Positions 62,060 through 64,000 of a DNA stretch of 64,000 bases are shown piece by piece. Source of the stretch: Lota lota (taxonomy: Eukaryota > Chordata > Actinopteri > Gadiformes > Lotidae); NCBI GenBank assembly GCA_026745465.1, contig JACYXH010000479.1:3356011-3420010 (forward strand), read 5' to 3'. Below the pieces are notes generated by a model. That model saw only the letters and a list, made by a program, of their open reading frames with translations. It did not search any database and was not told the origin of the DNA. The position numbers and the translations under genes are program-made. Position 1 is the stretch's first letter. The number at the start of each line of letters is the position of its first letter.

Positions 62060-62091
<32 letters not shown>

Positions 62092-63939
62092 TTTTGACAA
62101 ATTTAATGGAGAAAAAAAAACAATACCTAATGAAGAGCAAAACAAAAGTAAAAACGATGGATCAGACAAGAGCAGCTGCTCTTCAATAAGAGAAGATGAA
62201 AAGTTTATTTTGAGTCTATTTTAAATGAAGGGGAACTGCCACCCTCGGTTTTATGTTTATAATAAAGGGAGGGTGCTGCTTCATATGTGTGTTGGGACCG
62301 CACAACATAAAAAAATCTTAATTTACTATTTTCCCGGTGTCTGTACGTACCCAGCAGGTCGTTTTGAGGGATCCAGTTGTATATTCTGGTGTTGGACCCG
62401 AGAGTCTCTGGGTTCTCTCCACCGTATCTCCATAGAACCTGCAGATGGTAACATACTGAGACATACTGACACACACCTGCAGGACAAGTCACTAATTTAC
62501 TGGTCTATTCATTACTGCACCATCTGGGGACTTTGTACCTTCATCTGATTAAGAAGTACAATTGGTTAAAGACTAAAAGTTATGTAGTGTGTTACATAGT
62601 GGACTCACATTGCCCTCTACAGTTCAACACATGCTATAGAGATTGTTGCAGGACAAACTCAGGTGTCGCTCATAACACATATTATGGGTCTGCTACTTTT
62701 ATTTACCAGGGCACATGGTCCATGGTCAATGTGTGTTATCTTCATTAGCTTAGTGCTCTGGTACATCGAAGCATAGATATATATACATAGACGCTGCATT
62801 GGACTTTTGAGCGAAGGTCAACGTCGTCGCCATATTTGAAAGGCAAGAATGGCTTGTAAACAAATGCAAGTAAACGGGGGAGTAACGTTTACATTTGTAA
62901 ACCACATTTTATCTATGTGGAATATAAAATAAATAAAATGTGTGTATATATATTTATAATGTATAATATATATATATATATATATATGATTTAATATCAA
63001 TATAAAAACAACTCATTGAAATCGATGGACAAATGTAAACGTTAGTGTTTTATATCCAGAAAAACCGCAGCTCCCTTGTTTACTTGCAGTCTTGTTCTCT
63101 CAAATATGGCGGCAACGTTGACGTACTGCAACAATGGGTCGAAGCAGTCAATGCGGCTTCCATGTGTATATATATATATGCATAAAAAGAGCAAATCCCA
63201 TAATTAGCATTATGAGCGACACCTGTGTTGGTCCTACGATGACTCCTCCTTCTGATTGCTGGAGTGGAGATCGTGAAAGCCTGAGCAGCAATATAGCCTC
63301 GTCCAGAAAGGATCATTTAAGGCCGGTTCTTGCCTTCTGTGGAACCTGGGCGAGGGCAGAGGCGATCACGTTGGCCCTGTCAGCGGAGATGTTCTTAATC
63401 ACAGACCCCAGGGTGAAGACCACGATGCCGTCCTCCCCTGAACTCTGGACAAACTCCTCAATTTCCTACAACAACCACATTTGGATAAGAAAATACGGTT
63501 ACCTTCCCTGCCTATGATTTACAGCAGCGTTTATTCTAACTATTGGGACCCAAAATGAGTCGCGCGTCAGTTGAAGGTGGGTCTAACAACGCACAGAACT
63601 CGGAAAACTCACATACCAAAATTGGGGATCCTTTCAGAGTGTGTGATGGTTGGGTCCAACACAATTAAATAGTTTTTTGGCTCCTAGAATAACTTTACAG
63701 TATGCTTTACATTATAGTGCTGTGTGTGTATATAACGAAGGCTATTAAACAAGTTTCTTGTATCTCACAATGTTTTGGTGTACTTAATACCTGTGGCAGA
63801 GGCTTGGCAGGTCTGCAGTGAATCCCACCAACAAACTTAAAGTTGGGTAGGAATGGCCGGGGGAAGTCAAAGTCCCAGTAGGTTCGTATCAGCCAAATGT
63901 CCACTCTACCAATCATCTCACACATGGAGGTGGGCTTCC
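61024..63939 (-). CDS. UDP-glucuronosyltransferase, 3' five exons (exon 1 beyond the window)
   Basis: Minus-strand exons: 63939-63791, 63465-63334, 62438-62351, 62057-61838, 61318-61024. The sizes of the first four (149, 132, 88, 220 bp) equal those of vertebrate UGT1/UGT2 exons 2-5. Residues include [32 protein letters not shown], the donor-sugar signature [20 protein letters not shown] followed by [12 protein letters not shown], then [12 protein letters not shown], a C-terminal membrane segment ([15 protein letters not shown]) and a short cytosolic tail. The enzyme conjugates glucuronic acid to lipophilic substrates on the luminal side of the ER. The substrate-binding half lies outside, so the subfamily (UGT2-like is most likely) cannot be fixed. 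Exon 3 appears to use a GC donor at 63333-63332. Confidence 0.9.
61811..61832. repeat. (AG)n just downstream of the UGT exon 5 donor
   Basis: Short GA run, starting 5 bp from the donor GTGAGT in gene sense. Confidence 0.9.
62060..62088. repeat. Homopolymer G29 forming the UGT exon 5 acceptor tract
   Basis: 29 consecutive G on the + strand, that is C29 followed by AG and exon 5 on the gene strand. The exact length may be a sequencing or assembly estimate. Confidence 0.9.
62960..62990. repeat. AT-rich (TA)n tract
   Basis: Alternating TA run in UGT intron 3. The surrounding 62560-63300 shows nothing else recognisable apart from repeat-like phrases. Confidence 0.8.
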
Positions 63940-64000
63940 CTGGAGTGGAGCATACCATTGAAAGCCACTGGGTTAGTCCTAGCCTAGGACAGGGGTTCCC

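Overview
The window is vertebrate nuclear DNA, almost certainly from a ray-finned (teleost) fish. The genes have short exons with GT-AG introns. There are long CA, GA and GT microsatellites, tRNA-derived SINEs with the usual fish 3' tail, and several fish-type LTR retrotransposons (BEL/Pao, Mag-like Ty3/gypsy, sushi-type chromovirus). No prokaryotic features are present.

Left part (1-32.3 kb) is mostly transposable elements around one gene. 1-3960 is a decayed BEL/Pao polyprotein on the minus strand running off the left edge. 4860-9335 is a Mag-like Ty3/gypsy element bounded by 146-bp LTRs, with a long pol frame. 10238-10877 is a palindromic LTR-type element flanked by a perfect 5-bp duplication. 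lrrc43 (11109-15279, +) follows. Then come a minisatellite, a solo LTR (16364-16735), a short retrovirus-like element with a tRNA-Lys primer site (about 17.5-20976), a second solo LTR (21670-22040), and a 9.5-kb sushi-like chromovirus (22752-32269, -). Nested in the integrase region of the chromovirus is a tandem LTR-internal-LTR-internal-LTR array (23626-27775) with its own target-site duplication.

Right part (33-64 kb) is gene-dense: ccng2 (cyclin G2, +), st8sia3 (alpha-2,8-sialyltransferase, +), rab27b (small GTPase, -), poli (DNA polymerase iota, -), rexo1 (RNA exonuclease 1-like, +) and the 3' five exons of a UDP-glucuronosyltransferase (-). Full exon sets close in frame for ccng2 (336 aa), st8sia3 (373 aa), rab27b (218 aa), poli (762 aa) and rexo1 (1171 aa). 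Human st8sia3, rab27b and poli lie together on 18q21, so that block is ancestral. poli and rexo1 are head to head with 454 bp between start codons. The genes do not form a pathway; what they share is position.

The most notable observations are the tandem nested LTR array, an 11-nt self-priming match in the chromovirus, the palindromic LTR, a serine in place of the expected Exo II aspartate in rexo1, and splice acceptors whose tracts are pure microsatellite or homopolymer (rexo1 exon 12, UGT exon 5). Exon boundaries were placed by eye from splice signals, reading phase and family homology recalled from general knowledge; no alignment was run.
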